In this document: positions 44,677 to 53,251 of the stretch, in pieces | Layout of the letters: each line of letters opens with the position of its first letter | Position numbering within the stretch: the stretch's first letter is position 1 | NCBI RefSeq assembly: GCF_030161415.1 | Contig: NZ_BSSU01000003.1 | Location: 1-64,000 of the forward strand | Origin: Thalassotalea eurytherma | GTDB taxonomy: Bacteria; Pseudomonadota; Gammaproteobacteria; Enterobacterales; Alteromonadaceae | Direction: 5' to 3' | Length of the DNA: 64,000 nucleotides | Position numbers and translations under genes: made by a program | The notes under the pieces: model-generated | The model's database searches: none | Told to the model about the DNA's origin: nothing | The model's input: only the letters and a program-made list of their open reading frames with translations

Positions 44677-45375
44677 ATGGCAGTGCATCAAACGCTGCCT
44701 AACGGTATCGAACTGACTATCGAACGTGTTGGTAACGAACAAACACCGGTAGTCATGTTCGATAATTTCCCGGTGTTACCAGAACGCCCTACTTCCCTTG
44801 ACGGTTTTGCGCCAGATAAACACAGTTACTACCCTGGTTTAAGAAAAGTTTTGCCTAAACCCTATGTTGTAAAGGCTCTACAATGCATTTACATGGCACT
44901 CTATGATATTTATCAAGTACCCAAGCACAAACAATTGAAAGTACTTGATAACTATTTTTCATTAATTACAACGCAACCACAAGAGCTAGCACTTCTGCAG
45001 CGCTTACCCCACTTTGATAGCACCCATGAACACTATTTTGCTGTACTGCATTATTTAGATGAAAATCCACATGGCGGTACAGGCCTATTTAGACACAACC
45101 AGACTGGTTTTGAATCTATAAATGAGGCGAATATTGAACAGTATTTAGCAATCTGCCAGCAAGAAATAACAGAATATGGAGAGCCTGCACAGCTATTTCC
45201 AAGTCAATCAACGCAGCAGTTTGAACTTTATTATCAAATTCCCTACAAGCCCAATAGAGTCGCTATTTACCCTGGCAAACTATTACATTCAACGATCGTA
45301 AATGTCGCAACAGATGTCAGTGGCAACCTAGCTGGTGGCCGTTTAACGTCAAATATTTTTATTGAATACAAATAA
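44677..45375 (+). CDS. DUF6445 family protein (oxygenase-like)
   Basis: Protein of 232 residues assigned to DUF6445. The conserved stretch NPHGGTGLFRHNQTGFE and the late His in YPGKLLHSTIVN resemble the double-stranded beta-helix metal sites of prolyl-hydroxylase-like enzymes. It is the last gene of the halogenase/SapC/cupin set, starting three bases after the halogenase stop. ATG at 44677 taken over a TTG at 44674. Function unknown. Confidence 0.75.
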   Translation: MAVHQTLPNGIELTIERVGNEQTPVVMFDNFPVLPERPTSLDGFAPDKHSYYPGLRKVLPKPYVVKALQCIYMALYDIYQVPKHKQLKVLDNYFSLITTQPQELALLQRLPHFDSTHEHYFAVLHYLDENPHGGTGLFRHNQTGFESINEANIEQYLAICQQEITEYGEPAQLFPSQSTQQFELYYQIPYKPNRVAIYPGKLLHSTIVNVATDVSGNLAGGRLTSNIFIEYK

Positions 45376-45513
45376 CCCGTAATTAATTTGGAGTGTGTTA
45401 GCTAACGTTGACATCAGAGAAGTAGCGCTAAATTGAAATATACCTAATGTAATTCCTAACCGCCAATTCAACATTTAAACAGCATAAATCGGCGCTACTT
45501 TTCGCTATTTACA

Positions 45514-45900
45514 TTACTTGCAAGTAGCTTTATTTAAAATGGCACTAGTGGCTTCTAAATAGTATTTACCAGATCCCTTAATGGTATCTTTATCTAAGCG
45601 TTCAGAGGCTAAATGGACTTTTTCTAGATCAGCAGCTATCGTTTCTAAATCTTTTTGTAGTCGAATAACCGCGTTTTCTAACGTATACGTTAACTCGTGA
45701 ACTTTTACCATGTCTTCAGGCGTTAACTTGTCTTTAGTGACAATTGCCTGAAGTTTCTTATTAAACGCTTCAAGGTTACATAAAGCAGTAGCAGTGTCAT
45801 CAGACGCTAAAGATGGAAAGTGGCTATATTTTTCGTCAGCCTGCGCATTAGCGGTAATTAATACGAATGAAGCAATAGCGCTCGTCATTATTTTTTTCAT
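45514..45900 (-). CDS. Exported DUF6746 protein
   Basis: Exported protein of 128 residues. A signal peptide (about 1-21, ending ANAQA) precedes a mostly helical domain with the family stretch VHELTYTLENAVIRLQKDLETIAADLEKVHLASERLD, likely a helical bundle or coiled coil. Two Cys (CNLE near the N-terminus and CK at the C-terminus) could form a disulfide. Function unknown. Single gene, leftward. Confidence 0.7.
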   Translation of the reverse strand: MKKIMTSAIASFVLITANAQADEKYSHFPSLASDDTATALCNLEAFNKKLQAIVTKDKLTPEDMVKVHELTYTLENAVIRLQKDLETIAADLEKVHLASERLDKDTIKGSGKYYLEATSAILNKATCK

Positions 45901-46012
45901 TTGATTTCCTATGTTTTATTTAGCTACGCCCTCTGAAATAGAGAGTTGTTCCCCTTAAGTCTCATGTTACGCTTTTGCTAAGTAAGCGCCAATTTAAACG
46001 GTTAGCCCATAC

Positions 46013-46213
46013 CTAATCTTGGTCTGGCTTGATGTTCCACGGCAATAAGTCGGTCAGGCCTGCACCTTTTTCCCGCTGCGGTAACTCAGCAAACAACTGC
46101 TGGAAATAATAATACGGGTTAATATCGTTGGCACGGCAAGTCATGACGATACTGTAGAGTATCGCGCTTGCCTCAGCGCCATTGACGGTTTTCGAGAACA
46201 AATGCCTATCCAC
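46013..46213 (-). pseudogene. IS66-family transposase C-terminal remnant
   Basis: A 66-codon fragment matching the C-terminal end of IS66-type transposases: FSKTVNGAEASAILYSIVMTCRANDINPYYYFQQLFAELP, then DLLPWNI. The catalytic domain is missing. It is probably the scar of an insertion near the left border of the polyamine genes. Confidence 0.75.
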
Positions 46214-46305
46214 TCAATAAATATTCATAAAGGCCAAACAAATCAATTTATTAGAATACTCAACAATTCAAGCTAACTGATATTATTTGGCCTTTACATT
46301 ATCGA

Positions 46306-47166
46306 CTAATCGTTATCAATCAAGTCCTTTAAGCCTTTTAATGCAAAACTAGGTAATGCAAACGCAGCCTTGTGCAAATTTGCATTGTAATAATCAAACG
46401 CTAAACCACTGCTTGCAACACGCTTTGGGTTAAAATCATGACAAGGGTGATACTTTTTCGAAGCAAAGGTAAAGCTCCAAAGCCCACCTGGGTATGTTAG
46501 GTTGCTAAAGCTGTAGAGATAACTACTAGGAAATACAGCGTTTAATACTTTGAGTAGCGATTGTTGAATATCCATGGCATACCATGATGATTCACCTTGC
46601 GAAACCACGATGCCGTCATCCGTTAAGCAGTTATATACATTTTGATAAAATTCCTCGCCAAATAATGGCTGTGCAGGGCCAATAGGATCTGTACTATCAA
46701 CAATAATCACATCAAATTTTTCAGCCGTTTCTTTCACAAACTGCACACCATCACCAATGATCAAATTCATTTTCGGATGTTCTAAATCCTTTGAGGTTTG
46801 AGGGATATGTTCCTTGCATGCTTCAACTACCATGCCATCAATCTCAACCATAGTGCACTTTTCAACACTCTCATGGCGTAATACTTCACGAGCTGTGCCA
46901 CCGTCACCACCACCAATCACTAAAACATTCTTAGGGTTTGGGTGAACAAATAATGGTACGTGGCTGATCATATCGTGGTAAGCAAATTCGTCACGCTCAG
47001 TGACCATAATCAAGCCATCGTTAAGTAACATTTTACCGTGGCCTTTTGTTTCTACCACATCAACCGTTTGAAATTCGCTTTTACCGGAAAACAACACTTT
47101 TTCAACTTTAATACGTAAGCCTAAAAAGTCCGAAAACTTTTCTTCAATCCAAAGATCAGAGTGCAT
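46306..47166 (-). CDS. speE: Spermidine synthase (polyamine aminopropyltransferase)
   Basis: Transfers the aminopropyl group of decarboxylated S-adenosylmethionine to putrescine. It has 286 residues, close to E. coli SpeE (288). The ATG at 47166 is chosen because GAGGAGAG sits just upstream and the protein starts MHSDLWIEEKFSD. The conserved VLVIGGGDGGTAREVLRH and IIVDSTDPIGPAQPLFGEEFY (catalytic Asp) are present. It overlaps the end of speD by eleven bases, so the two are one transcript, divergent from speB-speA. Confidence 0.94.
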   Translation of the reverse strand: MHSDLWIEEKFSDFLGLRIKVEKVLFSGKSEFQTVDVVETKGHGKMLLNDGLIMVTERDEFAYHDMISHVPLFVHPNPKNVLVIGGGDGGTAREVLRHESVEKCTMVEIDGMVVEACKEHIPQTSKDLEHPKMNLIIGDGVQFVKETAEKFDVIIVDSTDPIGPAQPLFGEEFYQNVYNCLTDDGIVVSQGESSWYAMDIQQSLLKVLNAVFPSSYLYSFSNLTYPGGLWSFTFASKKYHPCHDFNPKRVASSGLAFDYYNANLHKAAFALPSFALKGLKDLIDND

Positions 47167-48118
47167 GGTTCTCTCCTCTAATATCGAGCGATTTAGCGTT
47201 ACCAAACGTTCGCTGTGGTTTAATAAAATTGGCAAAACCTACTTGGTAGCCATTGCTAAGCTGATCACTAACAAGTGACTGACTGACATATAGCTCTGGC
47301 ACATGTTTTGTTAAAAGATCAGTTATCTCAAACTCATTAAACGTAATGAGATCAAAAGATGCCGGTTGTAATACCGCTAGAATTTGTGGTGCCAACTCAA
47401 CAAGATTTAAGTTCGACTCAAAACTCACATAACTGCTGTCTTCTTGCGGCGTTACATGAATCGTTAAATACTGGTCACCTTTTATCGCATTTAATGAATA
47501 GCCGAAAGGCTCAAACACATAGTCATCAATAAGAAAGCCAGACAACATTGAGTCGATGGTTAAAAACTGGCGAATTTTCTGAGCCGATAGATGAGCTGTC
47601 GTGAGCACCTTTGAAGCTTCACTATTAATTTGGTATGCAAGTAGTTCATAGGTTTTATCTTCCGCACTGGCAAGATAGTCATTGTCTTGATGAAAAACAT
47701 AATTGTGGTGACTATCTAACTCACCAAAGCGCATTGCTTTACCCTTAACGTATTGGCCCAGAGACTTTATATCATCACCAAAACAACTGGCTTGTTCATG
47801 CGCAAAGTATTCATTCTTGCGTTGATAAATCACTTGCTGAATTTTATCAACACCTACCTGTTGGATAAAGTACTCTACCGAGTTAATTAGCTGTGTCACG
47901 CCACACGTTAAAATAAGTAGCCTATCGTTCCAGACAAACAAACTCGATTCAGATAGCAAAAATGCCTTACATTGTTCATTGCTAATATGTGACAGAATTT
48001 GCGCATTACAACATTCAACCAATGACGCCCAAAATTCATCAGCAAAGTCATCCAATAAGGATAACTGCTGGCTATCAATCACTATTTCAGCTTTTTTTTC
48101 AGAGCCTTCAAAGTACAC
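47156..48118 (-). CDS. speD: S-adenosylmethionine decarboxylase, eukaryotic type
   Basis: Pyruvoyl enzyme of 320 residues giving decarboxylated AdoMet for spermidine synthesis. It belongs to the eukaryotic-type class (PF01536), not the short bacterial SpeD forms. The N-terminal MYFEGSEKKAEI corresponds to the FFEGTEK start of the human enzyme. The self-processing site L-S-E-S-S at 55-59 would cut between Glu57 and Ser58, and Cys72 in LTCG matches the catalytic Cys82. It is immediately upstream of speE, supporting a real metabolic role. A eukaryote-like class in a gammaproteobacterium is noteworthy, though other examples are known. Confidence 0.85.
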   Translation of the reverse strand: MYFEGSEKKAEIVIDSQQLSLLDDFADEFWASLVECCNAQILSHISNEQCKAFLLSESSLFVWNDRLLILTCGVTQLINSVEYFIQQVGVDKIQQVIYQRKNEYFAHEQASCFGDDIKSLGQYVKGKAMRFGELDSHHNYVFHQDNDYLASAEDKTYELLAYQINSEASKVLTTAHLSAQKIRQFLTIDSMLSGFLIDDYVFEPFGYSLNAIKGDQYLTIHVTPQEDSSYVSFESNLNLVELAPQILAVLQPASFDLITFNEFEITDLLTKHVPELYVSQSLVSDQLSNGYQVGFANFIKPQRTFGNAKSLDIRGENHAL

Positions 48119-48253
48119 TATTAGTCCACCGTAAAAACAAAAGTAGCCAATTTTACTAACGTTTTAATCATTAGGAAATAGAAATTACTATCCAGACTAA
48201 ATAAAATATTGATAAAATTGCGTGAAATTGAAACTTGATATGGCGACAAGGTA

Positions 48254-49210
48254 TTGAACGCATCGACAAACAGCCTTAAAAACATCAATATTAAACTTCA
48301 ACCTGCACAAACACCTTTTGAATGCAGTCAAACAACTGACACTATTCACACGCATTCAGTGCATTTAATCGGTTTTGGTTTCGACGGCACAGCCTGTTTC
48401 CGTAAGGGCACTAAAGCAGGTCCTAATGCCTTACGCGAAGTATCTGATGGTATAGAATCATACTCACCTTACCTAGATTTAGATCTAGAAGGTGTCGATT
48501 TTTATGATCTAGGAAACCTTTCTACCGACATAGATACAAAGCTAATAGAACAAGCCAATGAGCATAAAATCATTGAAGCACAGTGGCAAAAAGCGACTGA
48601 TGATTTTTGTGCTTTATTTTCTGACGTTGATCTCAAAACACATCAAGTAAAAGTATTGACTTTAGGTGGCGAACATTCAATTTCATATGCGCCACTTAAG
48701 ACCTATCTTGAGCAATACCCAGATTTAGTCGTTTTACACCTTGATGCTCATGCTGATTTGCGCGATGGTTATTTGAATTTCTATTACTCACATGCCTCAA
48801 TTATTCGTCGCGCTCTTGATCACTTTGGCCCTGAGCACCAACTTATTCAATACGGTATCCGTTCTGGCACTAAAGACGAATATCAATGGATGAAAGCAAA
48901 TCAAACGCTAAAACAAAGTCGTGAAGAGTTTCTCGCTGCAGTTGACGACATTGAACCAACACAACCAGTATATTTAACCTTTGATTTAGACTACTTTGAC
49001 CCGAGCTTTTTTCCAGGCACTGGCACACCAGAGCCCGGTGGTGAAGACTTTCACTCGTTTGTGAGTTTATGCAAAATTTTGAGAAATAAGCAATTTGTTG
49101 GCTGTGACGTAGTTGAGTTATCGCCAGAAATTGACAGCACCGGTAACAGCGACGTTTTTGCCGCTAAAGTGGTTCGAGAACTCATTTTATGTTTGAACCA
49201 ATGTGATTGA
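48254..49210 (+). CDS. speB: Agmatinase
   Basis: Ureohydrolase of 318 residues that converts agmatine to putrescine and urea. The two-manganese ligands are in LGGEHS, HLDAHADLRDGY and TFDLDYFDPSFFPGTGTPEPGG. The start is a TTG with AAGG only two bases away; no better ATG lies in the N-terminal region, so the exact start is uncertain. It is divergent from speD-speE and 40 bp before speA, forming a full arginine-to-spermidine module. Confidence 0.92.
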   Translation: MNASTNSLKNINIKLQPAQTPFECSQTTDTIHTHSVHLIGFGFDGTACFRKGTKAGPNALREVSDGIESYSPYLDLDLEGVDFYDLGNLSTDIDTKLIEQANEHKIIEAQWQKATDDFCALFSDVDLKTHQVKVLTLGGEHSISYAPLKTYLEQYPDLVVLHLDAHADLRDGYLNFYYSHASIIRRALDHFGPEHQLIQYGIRSGTKDEYQWMKANQTLKQSREEFLAAVDDIEPTQPVYLTFDLDYFDPSFFPGTGTPEPGGEDFHSFVSLCKILRNKQFVGCDVVELSPEIDSTGNSDVFAAKVVRELILCLNQCD

Positions 49211-49250
49211 GCCCATGTCGGTGAATGGGGCTAATTAATAAGAAATAAAG

Positions 49251-51188
49251 ATGAACAAACAAAATACGAAAAATACCGAGTGGACAATTGAAAACGCTGA
49301 AAACACCTACCGTATTAAACGGTGGGGTAACGGTTATTTTGATATTGGCGAGTCAGGTGATTTAATGGTCATTCCTCGCTACAACGAACCAGAGCTTAAG
49401 ATAAGCTTGAAAGAAGTGATTGATGAAATGCAATCAACGGGCATTGAGTTTCCAGCTGTTATTCGTTTTCACGATATTTTACGCTCACAGGTTGAACTAA
49501 TTAACAAAACCTTTAGAAGTGTTATTGAAGAAACCCACTATGAAGGTAGTTATCTTGGTGTTTTCCCCGTAAAAGTAAACCAAATGCGAGAGGTTATTGA
49601 AGAAATTGTCGATGTTGGCAAACGTTTTAACTATGGGCTCGAAGCAGGCTCAAAGCCTGAATTAGCCGCCGCACTGGCATACAATACCAACAACGAAGCC
49701 TTAACTATTCTTAATGGCTACAAAGATGAAGACTACTTGCGGTTAGCTTTATTAGGCAGAAAAATAGGCCGCAAAGTCGTTGTAGTCATCGAAAAATTCA
49801 GTGAACTTAATATGCTCATTTCACTGTCCAAAGAGCTCAATGTTAAGCCAATTATCGGCTTACGAATAAAAATGATGGTTAAAGGACGAGGAAAGTGGGA
49901 AAGTTCCAGCGGTGAACGGGCAAAATTTGGCTTAAGCATTGCCGAAATCCTTAACGTCATTCAGTTATGTGAAAAAGAAGGCATGCTTGATTGTATTGAG
50001 CTCCTTCATTTCCATATTGGCAGCCAGTTAACAGATATTCGTGCGATCAAGGAAGCCGTTCAAGAAGCAGCAACCGTTTACACACAACTAGTAAAACGCG
50101 ATGTTCCATTGCATTACATAGATGTTGGCGGTGGTTTAGCCATTGATTATGACGGCTCTCAGTCGACCAATGATTCATCGTGTAACTATGATTTAACCCA
50201 GTATGTTTCAGATATTGTTTCAGGCTTTAAGCAACATTGTGATCTAGAGTCTGTACCCCACCCCAATATTGTCAGTGAAAGTGGTCGTGCAATTACCGCC
50301 CACCATTCATGTGTCATTACTAAAGTGATTGGAGAAATTCACCCTAAAGGAATTGGCAGCACAGTGTTTGATACTAAAAAAGCCACCGGCGAACATATCA
50401 CAGTCACCAATATGCGAGATATCGCACAAGTTCTAAGCACTGAGAACTACCAAGAAGCTTTCAACGATGTACAAGCACTAAAAGAACAAGCCATCCAGGC
50501 GTTCAAGCTAGGCGTATTATCCCTTGAAGAAGTCGCGAAAACTGAAACTTTATACTGGCAAACGTTAGAAGATATTGAGCAAATTATTTCTAACCACGAC
50601 TTTATTCCAGAGGAGCTAAAGGAAATTCCAGAACTACTTTCGTCTCAATACCTCGCGAATTTTTCGGTGTTTCAATCTGCAGCCGACTCATGGGCGATAG
50701 AGCAAGTTCTTCCGGTAGTCCCCATTTCAAGGCTCAACGAAAAACCAACAAAATTATGTAGTCTTGTAGATATTACCTGCGATAGCGATGGTAAAATTGA
50801 TAAGTTCATTGGTGAAGGGGCAGTTACTAATAGTGTGCCATTACACAAGCTAAATGCTGATGAAGATTACTTTATTGGTTTGTTTTTAACTGGCGCATAT
50901 CAAGATGTAATGGGCGACATGCACAACCTATTTGGCCGCTTAAACGAAGTGCATATTTTCAGTTATGATGATGACCCAAAAGACTTTTATATTGAAGAGG
51001 TCGTCAAAGGTTCGTCAATGGAAAGCGTGCTATCAACCATGCAATACACTCCAGCTATTCTTGCTCAGTCTGTAAAAAAAGCGATTGATAAGAAAATTCA
51101 GCAAGGACAATTAAAACCACGCGAAGGCGTTAATCTCATTGATTTTTACGAAGACTGCTTAAGTGATTATACCTACCTAAAAGCCTAG
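49251..51188 (+). CDS. speA: Biosynthetic arginine decarboxylase
   Basis: PLP enzyme of 645 residues (E. coli SpeA 658) that decarboxylates arginine to agmatine. The PLP-binding Lys is in GVFPVKVNQMREV; LLHFHIGSQ, the glycine-rich YIDVGGGLAIDYDG and the C-terminal active-site Cys in SLVDITCDSDGKID are present. It follows speB in the same direction and ends at a bidirectional terminator. Confidence 0.95.
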   Translation: MNKQNTKNTEWTIENAENTYRIKRWGNGYFDIGESGDLMVIPRYNEPELKISLKEVIDEMQSTGIEFPAVIRFHDILRSQVELINKTFRSVIEETHYEGSYLGVFPVKVNQMREVIEEIVDVGKRFNYGLEAGSKPELAAALAYNTNNEALTILNGYKDEDYLRLALLGRKIGRKVVVVIEKFSELNMLISLSKELNVKPIIGLRIKMMVKGRGKWESSSGERAKFGLSIAEILNVIQLCEKEGMLDCIELLHFHIGSQLTDIRAIKEAVQEAATVYTQLVKRDVPLHYIDVGGGLAIDYDGSQSTNDSSCNYDLTQYVSDIVSGFKQHCDLESVPHPNIVSESGRAITAHHSCVITKVIGEIHPKGIGSTVFDTKKATGEHITVTNMRDIAQVLSTENYQEAFNDVQALKEQAIQAFKLGVLSLEEVAKTETLYWQTLEDIEQIISNHDFIPEELKEIPELLSSQYLANFSVFQSAADSWAIEQVLPVVPISRLNEKPTKLCSLVDITCDSDGKIDKFIGEGAVTNSVPLHKLNADEDYFIGLFLTGAYQDVMGDMHNLFGRLNEVHIFSYDDDPKDFYIEEVVKGSSMESVLSTMQYTPAILAQSVKKAIDKKIQQGQLKPREGVNLIDFYEDCLSDYTYLKA

Positions 51189-51208
51189 TTTTAAAAAGCC
51201 AGCCCTAT

Positions 51209-51240
51209 AAGAAAACCCAAGAGTTATCTAGGGTTTTCTT
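51209..51240. terminator. Bidirectional terminator
   Basis: AAGAAAACCC and GGGTTTTCTT form a ten-bp stem with a 12-base loop between the convergent speA and DUF1704 genes. Confidence 0.7.
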
Positions 51241-51259
51241 CATTTGAATGTTAAGGCTT

Positions 51260-53251
51260 TTATTTAATTGAGTCCACAATGAAATCAAGTACTTTATCGC
51301 CAGACGTTGTATAAGAAGTGTCGAATAAAGGTACTGGCTTTTCTACCATGCCACGCTCCACCATCTCAGAGACGACATCAAAGTCAAGCAAACCGGCTTT
51401 ACCAACAAGCAAGTTGTCAATTGACTGCGCTTTAGCAACATTAAGCACATCTCTAAAACCTTTAAGGTAAAGATAGTCTTTAGTAAAACCACCACCACGA
51501 TAAACACGCGTTGTAAGTATAAACGCAAACTCTTTTTCCAAAGAAAATTCATTCATCAGGGTGTGATATGTTTTTACGAAGTCTCCATGCTCTAGCATGT
51601 ACTGAACAGCAATAACTCTTAATGCAATGGTTTTAAGTCGCTGTATCGTTAAGCTACCTGAGCAATACTCACTATAAAGTGCGATACCTTCTTGAGTATG
51701 CGTGTTACCCGTTAACCCTAAGCTAAATACTTTAAGCGAGTGCTTTTTAGCATTAATGGTGGTTAACATATGAATGCCAAGCTCATGATAAGCAAACGCA
51801 TGTAGCTCTTTTTCAGTGAACTTCGCATCTTTATTAATGAGCAATAGTGCTTTCTCATTGTTGACCATGGCTTTGGCAACAATTTTGGCAGATTTTTCAA
51901 TTTTACATTTTAGCCGCCACTCTTGTGCTTGAAATCTAAAATACTTAATAGCTTCGTCTGCATTTAGGTATACGTCAGGTTCAGAAAATTCCTCGTCATT
52001 TAAATGTAAAATAAATCGCGCATTAGCAATATCCGTATGATTTGGTTCGCCGTAGTATTTAAGCGAGTTATAAACAAAGTCATCGGTGCCAATAGAGGTT
52101 AGTAAATCAATCTTACTGGCTAAGTTATCGATAACATGGCGATATAGCTGTGCGATGCTAGCATCATAAATATCATCAACCGGTAACTTATATAGGCTCT
52201 CCCGAAATTTATACGGGTTTAAATTTAGCTGTTTGTAGTTGAAGTTAGGCGCTATGTAACTATTTCTTTTGAGAAAACGGTTCTTTTGAGCAGGTAAGTT
52301 AACCGGGTTAATAAAGTTAAGCGTTTCAACACTTTTACAGAGTGAATATAACTTCTTGTCTAATTCTATAACCTCTGGGCTAATACTAGATGATAGAATA
52401 TCGGCTTTTTGGGTACGCGTTTTTTTAGTGTGACGGCGCACAAAAAATGCAGCAGTTTCACTAATGGCATTTTTAAAACCTGCTTTTAACTCTTCAAGTA
52501 CAAGCGGGTAAACTTCTCCTGATGTTTCATCCATAAACACTTTTTTCACTTCTGTAGGCAGTACGATCGTATTGTCAAAGTGCGCATTAATATGAGATAT
52601 CAAATACCCCCTACCATGAAAAACGTCATCTGTAGCGGCTCTTACATCAATATTGGGTAACTCAATTTTGTTCAGTTGGCGCTCAAACTGACTTACCACT
52701 TTACCCCAGCGCTCAACATCAATTTGACCAGAGCCAATATTGAAAGTCGGTGTATCTTTTTCGATGCGTTTGTAATTATATGAATGAATGTCAAAAACAA
52801 TGGCATTGCCAAATTGTTTTTCAATAACAGTAACTATGGCTTCAAGTACATTGTAAAACGACTCATGCTTGGCATGACTGATCGTTCGCTGTTTTTGCGT
52901 GAGGGGCTTTTGCCATACTTGTTTGTCCCACGCTGTTTTAAAATAGGTAGAAAGCGTTTTTGCACGGTTTAAGTCATATTCGAAACGAGAGTCATTACCA
53001 ATAAGTTGGATTGGGAATGAGGAGATGAGCTCATCAGTATAGGGGTCTTCTTCATAAAATCGCTCTTGCTTTGAAAGCAAGAACGATTTGTTTAACTCAG
53101 CTCGTAAGCGATGACCATTGTGGATAGCAGCACAAACTAACGGTGTATATTCGTCTATTTTGACAATAAAAGAACCATTATTAACTTCAGCATGAAAGCA
53201 TTCACGCTTCTTTATGAACTGAATACACTCTTTCTCAGACAGCGTTAGCAT
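51260..53251 (-). CDS. N-formylglutamate amidohydrolase-like / DUF1704 (QEGLA) fusion metallopeptidase
   Basis: Cytoplasmic protein of 663 residues with two parts. Residues 1 to about 275 match the N-formylglutamate amidohydrolase fold: NGHRLR, FYEEDPYTDEL, DSRFEYDLNRA and FDIHSYNY. Residues about 290-660 match DUF1704 (PF08014), the flavohemoglobin-expression-modulating QEGLA family. It has the zinc motif H489-E-L-G-I-H494 and QEGIA at 520-524. Human MATCAP, the tubulin tyrosine carboxypeptidase, belongs to the DUF1704 family, so a C-terminal peptidase or amidase activity is plausible. The start overlaps by 17 bases the ATP-grasp ligase gene upstream. Substrate unknown. Confidence 0.82.
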   Translation of the reverse strand: MLTLSEKECIQFIKKRECFHAEVNNGSFIVKIDEYTPLVCAAIHNGHRLRAELNKSFLLSKQERFYEEDPYTDELISSFPIQLIGNDSRFEYDLNRAKTLSTYFKTAWDKQVWQKPLTQKQRTISHAKHESFYNVLEAIVTVIEKQFGNAIVFDIHSYNYKRIEKDTPTFNIGSGQIDVERWGKVVSQFERQLNKIELPNIDVRAATDDVFHGRGYLISHINAHFDNTIVLPTEVKKVFMDETSGEVYPLVLEELKAGFKNAISETAAFFVRRHTKKTRTQKADILSSSISPEVIELDKKLYSLCKSVETLNFINPVNLPAQKNRFLKRNSYIAPNFNYKQLNLNPYKFRESLYKLPVDDIYDASIAQLYRHVIDNLASKIDLLTSIGTDDFVYNSLKYYGEPNHTDIANARFILHLNDEEFSEPDVYLNADEAIKYFRFQAQEWRLKCKIEKSAKIVAKAMVNNEKALLLINKDAKFTEKELHAFAYHELGIHMLTTINAKKHSLKVFSLGLTGNTHTQEGIALYSEYCSGSLTIQRLKTIALRVIAVQYMLEHGDFVKTYHTLMNEFSLEKEFAFILTTRVYRGGGFTKDYLYLKGFRDVLNVAKAQSIDNLLVGKAGLLDFDVVSEMVERGMVEKPVPLFDTSYTTSGDKVLDFIVDSIK

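Noticed and set aside
36593-45375. Natural-product gene cluster because of the two halogenases
   Set aside because: There are no NRPS, PKS, RiPP or prenyltransferase genes; the context is a TonB receptor and sugar regulon.
46013-46213. Active IS66 element
   Set aside because: Only the transposase C-terminus remains, with no tnpA, tnpB or terminal repeats visible.
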